Source of the DNA: Roseiarcus sp963732155
GTDB lineage: Bacteria; Pseudomonadota; Alphaproteobacteria; Rhizobiales; Beijerinckiaceae
DNA length: 64,000 nt
Assembly (NCBI GenBank): GCA_963732155.1
Contig: CAVSYB010000015.1
Location: forward strand, 372,001 to 436,000
Direction: 5' to 3'
This document shows, piece after piece, positions 10,750 to 19,911 of this stretch. The translations under genes and the position numbers were made by a program. Position 1 is the first letter of the stretch; every line of letters starts with the position of its first letter. A model generated the notes under the pieces. That model saw only the letters and a program-made list of their open reading frames with translations. It ran no database searches and was not told where the DNA came from.

Positions 10750-12202
10750 TTGGCGCGCAAACCGGCGATAAACGTGGACGCGCTCGTCGCCCTTGGGGTC
10801 GGCAAGCTGGCCCAGCTCGTCTTCGACGAGTCGGCGCGCGACGCTGGATTCCGCAAACTCGTGTCCGCCGCGCTGGCGGGGACCAAGGGGCCGCAAGCCG
10901 TGGCGTCCCTCATCGATCGCCGGCTCGCCGCCGTCGAACGAGCGCGGGGCTTCGTCGAATGGGACAAGGCGAAGGCTTTCGCCGCCGATCTCGAAATGAC
11001 CGTCAAGACCATCGTCGACGAACTCGGTCCGGCGGACCCCGCCGCCGCCGCGGAGCGGTTGCTCAGATTCATCGCGACGCATCCTTTGCTTTTCGAACGG
11101 GTCGACAACTCCCAGGGCCGCGTCTCGGCCCTCTATGACGACGCCGTCGAGGCGATGGGCGCACTCGTCCGCGCCATGCCCGAGGCGGACCGCGCCCGAC
11201 TGCCGGAAAGGATCGCCTCGGCGCTGGCGAATGAAACTCACGGCTATATGTCGGCAGTGGTGGAAGCGGTCGCCGGAGACATTCCGGATTCGGCGCGCGC
11301 CAGTTGGGACGCGAAGCTCGCGGCCCAACAGGCCGCCCTCTCCGCCGGGCGCGGCGATAAACACGACTGGGAACGCACGGGGCGCATCTCGGAAATTATT
11401 TCGGCGCGAATAGCCTTGGCCGAGGCGCGCGGCGACCTCGACGCTCTTATCGCGTTGGAGGAGGCCAAGCATCCGAGCGTTCAGGACAATATCGGGATCG
11501 CCGAGCGCCTGCTGGCGGCTGGGCGGAGCCAGGAGGCGCTCGCCTGGATTCGTCGCAAGAAGGGACGAACGATCGGCTACATGGGCCTGGCCGACCTTGC
11601 GGACGGCGCGGCCGTGCGTGACGGCCTGTCGGCCTCGCGCGTCAAACTGGAGGCGCGCATCCTCGACGCGCTCGGCGACAAAGCAACGGCCAGAGCGCTC
11701 CTGTGGGCGGCCTTCGAGTCGAACTCTCGACGCCGACATGCTCCGTCAACACATGCGCAGGCTCGATGATTTCGAGGAGTTCGATGTGTTGGATCGCGCT
11801 TTCGACCACGCCTCTTCATCGACCGCCATTTACCGTGCTCTGAAATTCTTCATGGAATGGCCGCGGCTGGATCGCGCCGCCAGACTCGTCGTCGAGCGCC
11901 GGGACAAGTGGGACGGCCGGCACTATGAATTATTGGGGCCGGCGGCGGCGGCGCTTGAGGCCGATCATCCGGCAGCGGCGACCATCATTTATCGGGCGCT
12001 GCTCGACGACATTCTCACGCGCGCCAAATCGCAGGCCTATGGCCACGGCGCGACCTATCTCGCCAAGCTCGATGAGCTCGCCGGAGCCCTCGACGCAACG
12101 ATCGTCGGCATCGACGGCCACGCCTCCTATCGGGCCGCCCTTCTCAAAACTCACGGCCGCAAGTCCGGATTCTGGGCGGCGGTTCGAACGCCGCCGCGAT
12201 AG
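10750..12202 (+). pseudogene. DUF6880 family protein, interrupted by a +1 frameshift
   Basis: The first part is read from a TTG at 10750 (MARKPAINVDALVALGVGKL) and the second from about 11720 to the stop at 12200-12202. They form one continuous helical-repeat-like protein of about 480 residues, similar to DUF6880. The break is at 11716-11725, where gtcgaactctc carries one base too many: removing an A gives AAFESTLDADMLRQHM in one frame. Without the correction the first frame ends at 11769. Function is unknown; the region looks like a TPR-like alpha solenoid. It starts 4 bases after arfB and is followed by a degraded arfB 3' end, so it was inserted or trapped by duplication. Confidence 0.65.
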
Positions 12203-12208
12203 GGCGGA

Positions 12209-12366
12209 CGCGAGCGCCTCGCCGCGTTGATTCTCAGAGCGCCGGAGACGCCCAAGGCGCGCCGCCCGACGCGGCTGGCGCTCGGCTGCAAGACGCGGCG
12301 ATTGAAGCAAAGGGGCTGCGGCGCGGGATAAGCCGTTTGCGGAAGAGCGGCGCGGAGGTGGAGTGA
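12209..12366 (+). pseudogene. Degenerate duplicate of the arfB 3' end
   Basis: The translated start RERLAALILRAPETPKARRP aligns with arfB RERLAALLLKAQEAPRPRRP. The similarity continues through KTRRLKQRG (arfB KTRRLEAKG) and, after a small indel and an in-frame stop, at DNA level to a matching gene end (gaagagcggcgcggaggtggagtga against gaagagcgggccagagggggagtag, read as short matching blocks). The copy lacks the GGQ half. It implies a duplication that now brackets the DUF6880 gene. It is old enough to have diverged visibly. Confidence 0.75.
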
Positions 12367-12439
12367 GCGGGGAATATTTGCGCCGCCGGACGGGTGTTGA
12401 TGGCCGCGGCGGTCGCCGCCGCAAAAGCGCCCATCTCCA

Positions 12440-12454
12440 TTCACCTTTCTTTAC
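12440..12454 (-). promoter_or_regulatory. Candidate CpxR-type box upstream of the Spy/CpxP-like gene
   Basis: On the minus strand this reads GTAAA GAAAG GTGAA, two half-sites on a 10-base period. The established CpxR consensus is GTAAA-(N4-8)-GTAAA. It sits about 80 bases before the start of the cpxP-like gene that leads an OmpR-type two-component operon, the expected place for autoregulation. Confidence 0.5.
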
Positions 12455-12535
12455 ATTGGGCCGGAGCGGGCGAAACCTTGGCTCGCTAGGCTCTTCGTCG
12501 AAGCGGCGTTTGCGCCGCCGATGAAGGAGAAGGTC

Positions 12536-13168
12536 ATGACCGATAACGACAATGCTTCCTTGCCGCCCGAACCGCCGGCCGACGAGCCCGCTTCCCTGCG
12601 GAGAACGGGCGGCTTTTTCACCTGGCCGCGCGCCTTTGCGTTTGGCGGCGTCCTGGCGGGCGGGATCGCGCTCGGCGCGATGGGCGCCGGCGGCCTCGCG
12701 GTCGCCGCCGGAATGGACCATTTCGGCTGGAATCACGGTCCCCGCCTGGCGTTCATCCAGGGCGCGGTGACGCGGGCGCTCGACTCCATCGGCGCCAGCG
12801 CGGCGCAGGAGGCCAAGATTCACGACATCGTCGCCGCCCAATTCGACGCTGTCGCGCCCGACCCCAAGCAGCACGAGGCGATGCGCAAGCAGGCGCTCGA
12901 CCTGTTGGCCGCGCCGACGATCGACCGCGACGCGGTCGAGAAGCTTCGGGCCGACGCGGTGGCGAACTTCGACGCGAAATCCAAGCTGGTCGTCGCCGGC
13001 GTGCTCGACATCGCCGACCAGCTCACGCCCGCCCAGCGCACGGAGCTCGCCGCAAGGATCGGCGAGATGGCGCAGCACGGGCCGATGGGTCCGTGGGGAG
13101 GCTGGCGCCACGCCCCGATGGACGACGGCCCGAACGGCTCGCCTGACAGCGCCCCCGATAAGAACTAA
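12536..13168 (+). CDS. Membrane-anchored Spy/CpxP-like periplasmic stress sensor
   Basis: 210 residues from the ATG at 12536, chosen because AAGGAGA ends 7 bases before it; the ATG at 12521 has no site. The N-terminus is a 40-residue cytoplasmic, Pro/Asp-rich stretch, then one hydrophobic segment (about 35-62), then a helical periplasmic domain (70-190) with the LTPAQRTELAARI motif of the Spy/CpxP/ZraP LTxxQ family. It ends in a Gly/Pro/Trp/His-rich tail (GPMGPWGGWRHAPMDDGP) that might bind metal. It is followed by a response regulator and kinase, so it probably chaperones or represses the sensor as CpxP does. Confidence 0.75.
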   Translation: MTDNDNASLPPEPPADEPASLRRTGGFFTWPRAFAFGGVLAGGIALGAMGAGGLAVAAGMDHFGWNHGPRLAFIQGAVTRALDSIGASAAQEAKIHDIVAAQFDAVAPDPKQHEAMRKQALDLLAAPTIDRDAVEKLRADAVANFDAKSKLVVAGVLDIADQLTPAQRTELAARIGEMAQHGPMGPWGGWRHAPMDDGPNGSPDSAPDKN

Positions 13169-13192
13169 AGAAGGTCGGGGTCCGGCGGCGTC

Positions 13193-13894
13193 ATGGCGGA
13201 GCGGCTTCTTATCATTGACGATGATGCGAGGCTGGCCGCCATGCTGTCGGATTATCTGACCGCGGCCGGCTTTGCCGTCGAGCGCCGCTCCAGCGGCCGC
13301 GAGGGTCTGGCGGCGCTCGAACGCGCGACGTTCGACGCCATCATCCTCGACGTGATGCTGCCGGATATCGACGGGTTCGAAGTCTGCCGGAGCATCCGGA
13401 CGCGCTCGCAAACGCCGATTCTGATGCTGACCGGGCGCGGCGAGGAGATGGACCGGATCGTCGGATTGGAGATCGGCGCCGACGACTATCTCGCAAAGCC
13501 CTTCAGTCCGCGCGAGCTTCAGGCGCGCATCCGGGCGATCCTTCGGCGCGGGCGCGTCGTTGCGCCGACGGAGGACGCGACCTCCCGCTTCGGCCGCCTC
13601 GAGATCGACCGCGGATCGCGCATGGTCCGCGTCGACGGCGAGGAGAGGATTCTCACGAGCCACCAGTTCGACCTGCTCGCCGCGCTCGCCGACCACGCCG
13701 GCCGGGTGCTGAGCCGCGAGCGGCTCCTTGATCTCGTCAAGGGCGAGGAGCTGGAGGCCTTCGACCGCTCGATCGACGTGCATATCTCTCGCATCCGATC
13801 GGCGATCGAGGATGATCCGAAGCACCCGCGCCGGATCATCACGGTCCGCGGCGCCGGTTATGTCTTCGCGCGGAAGCAGGATGACGAGCCGTGA
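13193..13894 (+). CDS. OmpR/CpxR-type response regulator
   Basis: 233 residues. Receiver domain 1-120 with acidic pocket D9/D10, phosphoacceptor D53 (ILDVMLPDIDG), T80 and K102 (DDYLAKPF). A winged-helix DNA-binding domain follows (about 133-230), with the conserved DRSIDVHISRIRSAIEDDPK recognition region (written over 20 residues in the gene; its core is VHISRIR) and GAGYVF. It binds DNA as a tandem dimer, which fits the direct-repeat box at 12440. Its end overlaps the kinase start by 4 bases. CpxR-like by gene order and by the partner; orthology is not proven. Confidence 0.92.
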   Translation: MAERLLIIDDDARLAAMLSDYLTAAGFAVERRSSGREGLAALERATFDAIILDVMLPDIDGFEVCRSIRTRSQTPILMLTGRGEEMDRIVGLEIGADDYLAKPFSPRELQARIRAILRRGRVVAPTEDATSRFGRLEIDRGSRMVRVDGEERILTSHQFDLLAALADHAGRVLSRERLLDLVKGEELEAFDRSIDVHISRIRSAIEDDPKHPRRIITVRGAGYVFARKQDDEP

Positions 13895-15168
13895 ACGCCC
13901 TGCCCCGCCGGCTGTTCTGGAGAGTCTATCTGACGCTGCTGGCCAGCCTCGTTGCGGTCGCCTTTCTGATGGGCGCCTCGTGGTGGCTGATGGGCGAGTA
14001 TTCGCATGGACGCTGGGGCGCGTTTCACATCCATCTGAGCGGCCCGATCCTCCCCGGCCCCGACGGTCCGCCCGGCGCGATCGCCGCGGCGGTCGACCGG
14101 CTCGGCGAGCAAATCGGCGGCGACATTTCCGTCTATGACGCAGACGGCGCGCTCGTCGCCTCGCAGGGCCCGCCGATCGCGCTCGCGGCGGGCGAGCGCG
14201 GCGGGCCGGCGATGCGCTCGCCCGTCATGCGCGTCGACCTTGCGGACGGGCGCGTCGTGCTGGCGCGGCCGCGGCCGCCGCCTCATCCCGGGCTGCGCAT
14301 CATGGCGATGGCGCTCGTGGTGGCTGGCGGCGTCGCGCTGGCCGTCTATCCGATCGCCGGCCGGCTCACGCGGCGGCTCGAAGGGCTGCGCTCCGGCGTG
14401 GAGAAATGGGGGGCGGGCGCGCTCTCGCTGCGCGTCGACGACGCCGGCGACGACGAAGTCGCTGTCGTCGCACGCACTTTCAACGCCGCCGCCAGCCGCG
14501 TCGAGGACTTGCTGACGTCGCAAAAGGCGCTGCTCGCCAACGCCAGCCATGAATTGCGTTCGCCGTTGGCGCGCCTTCGCATGGCGATCGAGCTGTGGCA
14601 GGAGCGGCAAACGCCCGAAATTCACGAGGAGATCGTGCGCAATCTCGGCGAGATCGACGGGCTGGTCGCCGAGATTCTGCTGGCGAGCCGCCTCAATCAC
14701 GGCGCGCCCGCCGCCCGCGCCGCCGCGCCGGTCGATCTTGTCGGGCTGGCGGCGGAGGAGGCGGCGCGCTTCGAGGCGAGCCTCGTCGTGGCCCCGGCCG
14801 GCGGCGGCCCGATCGAGGTCGAGGGGGATGCGACGCTGCTGCGTCGGCTCATCCGCAATCTCCTGGACAATGCGACCAAGCACGGACGGCCGCCGATCCA
14901 GATCGAGGTGACGAGCCGCGAGGCGGGGGCGCGCATCGTCGTCTCCGACCATGGCGAGGGAATTCCGCCGTCCGAGCGGGAGCGGGTGTTCGAACCCTTC
15001 TACCGGCCGGCCGGCCACAGCGAAGCGTCCGGCGGATGGGGCCTCGGCCTTTCCCTGGTGCGCCAGATCGCCCGGCGCCACGGCGGCGCGGTCTTTTGCG
15101 AGGATGAGCCGGGCGGCGGCAGCCGCTTCGTCGTCGATCTCGGCAGGGCTGGCGAGGCCGCCGGCTGA
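13891..15168 (+). CDS. CpxA-like sensor histidine kinase
   Basis: 425 residues, starting within the GTGA overlap with the regulator. TM1 spans about 10-32 and TM2 about 133-154, enclosing a periplasmic sensor of roughly 100 residues that is short and Gly/Pro-rich. A HAMP domain follows, then HisKA with H220 in SHELRSPLARL. The ATPase domain has N-box NLLDNATKHG, G1 DHGEGIP and G2 GWGLGLSL. It phosphorylates the adjacent regulator in response to envelope conditions sensed with the Spy/CpxP-like protein. The signal cannot be told from sequence. Confidence 0.92.
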   Translation: MNALPRRLFWRVYLTLLASLVAVAFLMGASWWLMGEYSHGRWGAFHIHLSGPILPGPDGPPGAIAAAVDRLGEQIGGDISVYDADGALVASQGPPIALAAGERGGPAMRSPVMRVDLADGRVVLARPRPPPHPGLRIMAMALVVAGGVALAVYPIAGRLTRRLEGLRSGVEKWGAGALSLRVDDAGDDEVAVVARTFNAAASRVEDLLTSQKALLANASHELRSPLARLRMAIELWQERQTPEIHEEIVRNLGEIDGLVAEILLASRLNHGAPAARAAAPVDLVGLAAEEAARFEASLVVAPAGGGPIEVEGDATLLRRLIRNLLDNATKHGRPPIQIEVTSREAGARIVVSDHGEGIPPSERERVFEPFYRPAGHSEASGGWGLGLSLVRQIARRHGGAVFCEDEPGGGSRFVVDLGRAGEAAG

Positions 15169-15175
15169 GGCGGAG

Positions 15176-15189
15176 GCGCCGGAAGGCGC
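15176..15189. terminator. Short GC stem-loop between convergent genes
   Basis: GCGCC-GGAA-GGCGC forms a 5-bp stem with a 4-base loop in the 26-base gap between the kinase and hbd, which converge. There is no U-tract, so termination is only a possibility. Confidence 0.3.
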
Positions 15190-15194
15190 GGCGC

Positions 15195-16076
15195 TTACCG
15201 CGTCGGCACGGGATGCTCGCCGCGGTAGTCGTAGAAGCCGCGCTGCGTCTTGCGGCCGAGCCAGCCGGCCTCGACATATTTCACCAGCAGCGGGCAGGGG
15301 CGGTATTTGGAGTCGGCGAGGCCCTCGTGCAGCACCTGCATCACGGCGAGGCAGGTGTCGAGCCCGATGAAGTCGGCGAGCTGCAGCGGCCCCATCGGAT
15401 GGTTGGCGCCAAGGCGCATCGCGGTGTCGATCGCCTCGACCGAGCCGACGCCCTCGTAAAGGGTGTAGATCGCCTCGTTGATCATCGGCAGCAGGATGCG
15501 GTTGACGATGAACGCCGGAAAGTCTTCCGACATCACCGCCGTCTTGCCGAGCCGGGCGATGAACGCCTTGGCCGCCTCGAACGTGCCGTCCTCGGTCGCG
15601 ATGCCGCGGATCAGCTCGACGAGTTGCATGCGCGGCACCGGATTCATGAAATGGATGCCGATGAAGCGCTCGGGATGCGCCGTCACCGAGGCGAGGCGGG
15701 TGATCGAGATCGACGAGGTGTTGGAGCTGACGATGGCGTCCGGCTTGAGGAACGGACGCAGGCCGCTGAAGATCTTGCGCTTGACCTCCTCGTTCTCGGA
15801 AGCGGCCTCGATGATCAGGTCGCAATCGCCCAGCTTGTCCTGCTCCAGAGCCGTCGAAATGCGCCCCAGCGCCGCCTGGCGCGCCGCCTCGTCGGTCTGA
15901 CCTCTGGCGACCTGACGCGCCAGCAGGCCGTTGATCGTCGCCAGGCCCGCCCGCAGCCGCTCTTCCGCGATGTCGTTCATGACGACTTCGAAGCCGGCCT
16001 GCGCGCTGACATGGGCGATGCCGCTGCCCATCTGCCCGGCGCCGATCACGCCGATCCTGGTGATTGCGAACGTCAT
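15195..16076 (-). CDS. hbd: 3-hydroxybutyryl-CoA dehydrogenase
   Basis: 293 residues, typical for the short, single-function 3-hydroxyacyl-CoA dehydrogenases. The Rossmann motif is GVIGAGQMGSGIA. Catalytic His is in GIHFMNPVP and the paired Glu in VELIRG; NTSS binds the CoA substrate. It oxidises (S)-3-hydroxybutyryl-CoA to acetoacetyl-CoA with NAD(P), for butyrate/PHB-linked or beta-oxidation flux. It lies 117 bases downstream of etfA in the same direction, and electron-transfer flavoprotein plus hbd is a common combination for acyl-CoA metabolism. Confidence 0.95.
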   Translation of the reverse strand: MTFAITRIGVIGAGQMGSGIAHVSAQAGFEVVMNDIAEERLRAGLATINGLLARQVARGQTDEAARQAALGRISTALEQDKLGDCDLIIEAASENEEVKRKIFSGLRPFLKPDAIVSSNTSSISITRLASVTAHPERFIGIHFMNPVPRMQLVELIRGIATEDGTFEAAKAFIARLGKTAVMSEDFPAFIVNRILLPMINEAIYTLYEGVGSVEAIDTAMRLGANHPMGPLQLADFIGLDTCLAVMQVLHEGLADSKYRPCPLLVKYVEAGWLGRKTQRGFYDYRGEHPVPTR

Positions 16077-16193
16077 TTTTTCATCCGGCGGCGCCCGCGC
16101 GCCAGGAAACGACGCATCGGACGCGCGATCCTGGGTTCCATCGGCCTGCGCATCCTTAGCCGATTGGTGCGCCGCAACAAAGGCCTAAAAGGG

Positions 16194-17138
16194 CTATCGT
16201 CCGATTTTTGTCAGCTCCTGCGCAAGCTCGGGCAAAGCGGCGTAAAGGTCGGCGACGAGGCCGTAATCGGCGACCTGGAAGATCGGCGCCTCCTCGTCCT
16301 TGTTGATCGCGACGATCACTTTGGAATCCTTCATGCCGGCCAGATGCTGGATCGCGCCGGAAATGCCGACCGCGACATAGAGGTCCGGCGCGACCACCTT
16401 GCCGGTCTGGCCCACCTGCCAGTCGTTGGGCGCGTAGCCCGCGTCGACCGCGGCGCGCGAGGCGCCGATCGCCGCGCCGAGCTTGTCGGCGACCGGCTCG
16501 ATATAGGTCTTGAAATTCTCGGCCTTCTGCATCGCCCGACCGCCCGAGATGATGATCTTGGCGGAAGTCAGTTCGGGCCGGTCGGATTTGGCCAGCGCCT
16601 CGCCGACGAACGAGGAGACCCCGGGATCGGCGCCGACGCCGACCGGCTCGATGGGGGCCGGCCCGCCGGCGCCCGCCGCCGGAAAGCCGGCGCTGCGAAC
16701 GGTGACGACCCGCTTGGGATCGGTCGACTGCACCGTCTGCACGGCGTTGCCCGCGTAGATCGGCCGCTCGAACGTGTCGGGCGCGATCACCCTGGTGATG
16801 TCGGACACCTGCATGACGTCGAGCAGCGCGGCGACGCGCGGCAGGATGTTCTTCGAATAGGCGCTCGACGCGGCGGCGATCGCCGAATAGTCCGCGGCGA
16901 GACCGACGATCAGCGCGGCGAGCGGCTCGGCGAGTCCGTGCGCGTAGAGCGCGTCGTCGGCGACGCGCACGCGCGCAACCCCCGCGAACCTCGCGGCGGC
17001 CTCCGCGGCGCCGGCGACGTCGCTTCCGGCGACGAGCACGTCGACGGGACCGCCCAGTTGCAGCGCGGCGGTCAGCGCGCGCGCGGTGATGTCGCCGAAA
17101 TGGCCGTTGGCGACTTCGGCGAGGAGCAGCGTCGCCAT
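16194..17138 (-). CDS. etfA: Electron transfer flavoprotein alpha subunit
   Basis: 314 residues. The N-terminal domain (LLLAEVANGHFGD) is the usual alpha-subunit start, and the C-terminal FAD-binding domain includes GQTGKVVAPDLYVAVGISG and the IVAINKDEEAPIF block. With EtfB it carries electrons from acyl-CoA dehydrogenases to ETF:quinone oxidoreductase. One base separates the etfB stop from this ATG, so the two are translationally coupled. Confidence 0.96.
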   Translation of the reverse strand: MATLLLAEVANGHFGDITARALTAALQLGGPVDVLVAGSDVAGAAEAAARFAGVARVRVADDALYAHGLAEPLAALIVGLAADYSAIAAASSAYSKNILPRVAALLDVMQVSDITRVIAPDTFERPIYAGNAVQTVQSTDPKRVVTVRSAGFPAAGAGGPAPIEPVGVGADPGVSSFVGEALAKSDRPELTSAKIIISGGRAMQKAENFKTYIEPVADKLGAAIGASRAAVDAGYAPNDWQVGQTGKVVAPDLYVAVGISGAIQHLAGMKDSKVIVAINKDEEAPIFQVADYGLVADLYAALPELAQELTKIGR

Positions 17139-17139
17139 G

Positions 17140-17889
17140 TCAGATCACTCCCGCTTCGTCGCGAAGCCTGGCGACGAGCTCCGCCACCGACTTCACCTTG
17201 ACGCCGGCCTTGCGCCCGCCGGGCTCCGTCGTCTTCAGCACTTTGAGGCGCGGCGCGACGTCGACGCCATAGTCGGCCGGCGTCTTCTCGTCGATCGGCT
17301 TCTTCTTGGCCTTCATGATGTTGGGCAGCGAAGCGTAGCGCGGCTCGTTGAGGCGCAGATCGGTGGTGACGATCGCCGGCAGCTTCAGGGCCACCGTCTG
17401 CAAGCCGCCGTCGACCTCGCGCGTCACCTCGACCGAGCCCTCGCCGATCGCCACCTTCGAGGCGAAGGCGCCCTGGCCCCAGCCCGTCAGCGCGGCGAGC
17501 ATCTGGCCGGTCTGGTTGCAATCGTCGTCGATCGCCTGCTTGCCGAGAATGACGAGGCCGGGCTGCTCGGCGCCGATGACGCCCTTCAGCAGTTTGGCGA
17601 CCGCCAGCGGCTCAACCGGCGCGTCCGTCTTGATCAGGACGCCGCGATCGGCGCCCATCGCCAGCGCGGTGCGCAGTGTTTCGGCGGCCTGCGGCGGGCC
17701 GATCGAGACGACGATCACCTCGCTCGCCTTGCCCGCCTCCTTCTGGCGAAGCGCCTCCTCCACCGCGATTTCATCGAACGGGTTCATCGACATCTTGACG
17801 TTGGCGAGTTCGACGCCCGACCCGTCGGACCTCACGCGAATCTTGACGTTGTAGTCGACAACCCGTTTCACGGGCACGAGGATTTTCAT
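17140..17889 (-). CDS. etfB: Electron transfer flavoprotein beta subunit
   Basis: 249 residues from MKILVPVKRVVDYNVKI, the usual beta-subunit start; the open frame extends further upstream but only as non-coding sequence. An ATG six codons upstream (MELTTK) is a possible alternative and is closer to a GGAG-like site. It carries the AMP-binding and partner-recognition elements, including the DYGVDVAPRLKVLKTTEP segment near the C-terminus. First gene of the etfB-etfA-hbd group, divergent from the ABC transporter. Confidence 0.95.
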   Translation of the reverse strand: MKILVPVKRVVDYNVKIRVRSDGSGVELANVKMSMNPFDEIAVEEALRQKEAGKASEVIVVSIGPPQAAETLRTALAMGADRGVLIKTDAPVEPLAVAKLLKGVIGAEQPGLVILGKQAIDDDCNQTGQMLAALTGWGQGAFASKVAIGEGSVEVTREVDGGLQTVALKLPAIVTTDLRLNEPRYASLPNIMKAKKKPIDEKTPADYGVDVAPRLKVLKTTEPGGRKAGVKVKSVAELVARLRDEAGVI

Positions 17890-18024
17890 TTTTGTCGTGA
17901 GCTCCATCGCGGCCGCGCAGGCCTGCCCAACAAGCCCGAAACCCCTAATCGCCGCGACGGGCCGAGTCAACGCGCCCGGACCTCGCCGACGCGCCGCGAG
18001 ACGACCTTCGAACGAACAAGTCGA

Positions 18025-18054
18025 TTGACACGGCATCGACTCCAAACCGAAGAT
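18025..18054 (+). promoter_or_regulatory. Candidate sigma-70 promoter for the ABC transporter operon
   Basis: A perfect TTGACA at 18025-18030 is followed after 18 bases by GAAGAT (18049-18054), a partial match to TATAAT. It is about 94 bases before the start of the substrate-binding-protein gene in the 258-base divergent region. The -10 is weak. Confidence 0.35.
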
Positions 18055-18147
18055 GAAACACAGCGCTTTCGCGCGCGCAGGGCGGCGGAGCGGATCTCGC
18101 GTCAAGCCGTTCGGAGTCCCGACGGTTGTTTTGGGAGGGCGCCGACC

Positions 18148-19731
18148 ATGAGCGAACTGGATTATCTGGCGGGCAAATTGCGGCACGGGGCGATTTCGCG
18201 CCGCGAATTCATCGGGCGCGCGGCGGCGCTCGGCGCCTCCTCGGCGCTCATCTCATCGATCGCCGGCAATCTCGCCGCCGCGGCGGAGGCGCCCAGGAAG
18301 GGCGGCATGCTGCGGCTCGGCCTCGCCGGCGGCAGCACGACCGACAGCATCGAGCCGGGCAGCTACACCGATTCGGTGATGATCGCGGTCGGCCACGGGC
18401 TGTTCAACGCGCTCGTCGAATGGTCCGCCGACGGCAAGCCGGCGCCCGAACTGGCGACGAGCTGGGAAGCCAAGAACGGCGCCACCGAGTGGATCCTGAA
18501 CCTGCGCAAGGGCGTCAAATTCTCGGACGGCCGCAATTTCGACGCCGACGACGCGGTCTATTCGCTGAACCTGCATCGCGGCGACACCAAGTCGGGCGCA
18601 GCCGGTTCGATGAAGCCGGTCAAGGACGTCAAGAAACTCGACCGCTACCAGATCCAGATCACGCTCGACGCCGCCGACGCGGACTTCCCCTTTGTGCTGA
18701 CCGACTATCACCTCTTGATGGCGCCGGACGGCTTCAAGGATTGGTCGAAGCCCGTCGGCACCGGCGGCTACGTGCTCGATCATTTCGACCCCGGCGTGCG
18801 CATCGCAGTCAAGAAGGCGCCCGATTACTGGAAGGAGGGGCGCGGCAACCTCGACGCCGCCGAGATCACCGTGATCGGCGACGGGTCGGCGCGGCTGAAC
18901 GCGCTGGTCTCCCACCAGATCGACATCATCAACCGCGTCGATCACAAGGCCGTCGCGCTGCTCGCCAAGACGCCCAAGACGGAAATCGTGCGCGCGCCCG
19001 GCGGCTGGCATGCGGTGATGGCGATGGAGATGGACAAACCGCCTTACGACAATCCCGACGTCCGGCTCGCGCTGAAATACGCCGTCGACCGCGACCAGAT
19101 CCTGCGCGCCTTGTTCAGCGGCTACGGCACGATCGGCAACGATCACCCGATCCCGCCCAACGATCCCTATTTCAACAAGGAACTGACGCAGAGAAAGCAC
19201 GATCCGGACAAGGCCGCCTTCCATCTCAAGAAATCCGGCCTCGATCCGACGATCGTGCTGCAGGCCTCCGAAGCCGCCTTCGCGGGCGCCGTCGACATGG
19301 GCACGCTGGTCCAGTCCAGCGGCAGCAAGGCCGGCCTCAAGATCGAACTCAAGAAGGAGCCGGCCGACGGCTTCTGGGACAATGTCTGGCTGAAGGGCGC
19401 ATTCGTCGAGAGTTATTGGGGCGGCCGCGCCGCGGCGACGCAGATGCTCTCGGTCGCCTACGCGGCGGGCGCGCCGTGGAACGAAACCCATTGGAAGAAC
19501 GACAAATTCGAGAAGCTGCTCGCCGACGCCAAGAGCGAGACCGACGAGACCAAGCGCAAGGGCTACATCTGGGAGATGCAGGCGATGCTGCATGAGGACG
19601 GCGGCGCGATCATTCCCGTGTTCCGCGACTGGATCGACGCCCATCACGACAATATCGGCGGCCATACGCCGCACGGCGGCTTCGACATGGACAACGGCTA
19701 CATCCTCGACAAGGCGTTCATCAAGGCCTGA
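18148..19731 (+). CDS. Family 5 extracellular solute-binding protein (peptide/DppA type), Tat-exported
   Basis: 527 residues from ATG 18148, with GGGAGGG about 9 bases upstream. The N-terminus carries a twin-arginine signal (ISRREFIGRAAALG and a hydrophobic stretch ending AAAAEA), so it is probably exported folded. The mature part is SBP_bac_5, with LRKGVKFSDGRNFDADDAVYS (longer block; core GVKFSDG) near residue 125 and PDYWKEGRGN mid-protein. It delivers peptides or a related substrate to the membrane components encoded next. Substrate not predictable. Confidence 0.92.
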   Translation: MSELDYLAGKLRHGAISRREFIGRAAALGASSALISSIAGNLAAAAEAPRKGGMLRLGLAGGSTTDSIEPGSYTDSVMIAVGHGLFNALVEWSADGKPAPELATSWEAKNGATEWILNLRKGVKFSDGRNFDADDAVYSLNLHRGDTKSGAAGSMKPVKDVKKLDRYQIQITLDAADADFPFVLTDYHLLMAPDGFKDWSKPVGTGGYVLDHFDPGVRIAVKKAPDYWKEGRGNLDAAEITVIGDGSARLNALVSHQIDIINRVDHKAVALLAKTPKTEIVRAPGGWHAVMAMEMDKPPYDNPDVRLALKYAVDRDQILRALFSGYGTIGNDHPIPPNDPYFNKELTQRKHDPDKAAFHLKKSGLDPTIVLQASEAAFAGAVDMGTLVQSSGSKAGLKIELKKEPADGFWDNVWLKGAFVESYWGGRAAATQMLSVAYAAGAPWNETHWKNDKFEKLLADAKSETDETKRKGYIWEMQAMLHEDGGAIIPVFRDWIDAHHDNIGGHTPHGGFDMDNGYILDKAFIKA

Positions 19732-19763
19732 CCGGTTCGCGCCCGGCGCCGCGCGGGCGCGCC

Positions 19764-19802
19764 GACCCGACGCCCGCGCCGCCATCAGGCGGGCGGCGGG
19801 TC
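19764..19802 (+). other. GC-rich stem-loop between binding-protein and permease genes
   Basis: CGCCGCC at 19777-19783 pairs with GGCGGCG at 19792-19798, and GACCCG (19764-19769) can pair with CGGGTC (19797-19802) as a competing outer stem. The 180-base gap lacks a gene. Such structures after binding-protein genes often attenuate or stabilise mRNA, giving more binding protein than permease; that role is inferred. Confidence 0.35.
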
Positions 19803-19911
19803 GCCGGACGCGCGGCGCGCCGGCCGCCGGTCATGCTCGGCCCGGCCGGAAAAAAGACGGCGCGCGCCCCGCATCGGCCGGCCAGCTTCGCGGAAAGAGG
19901 GGAATTGCGCC

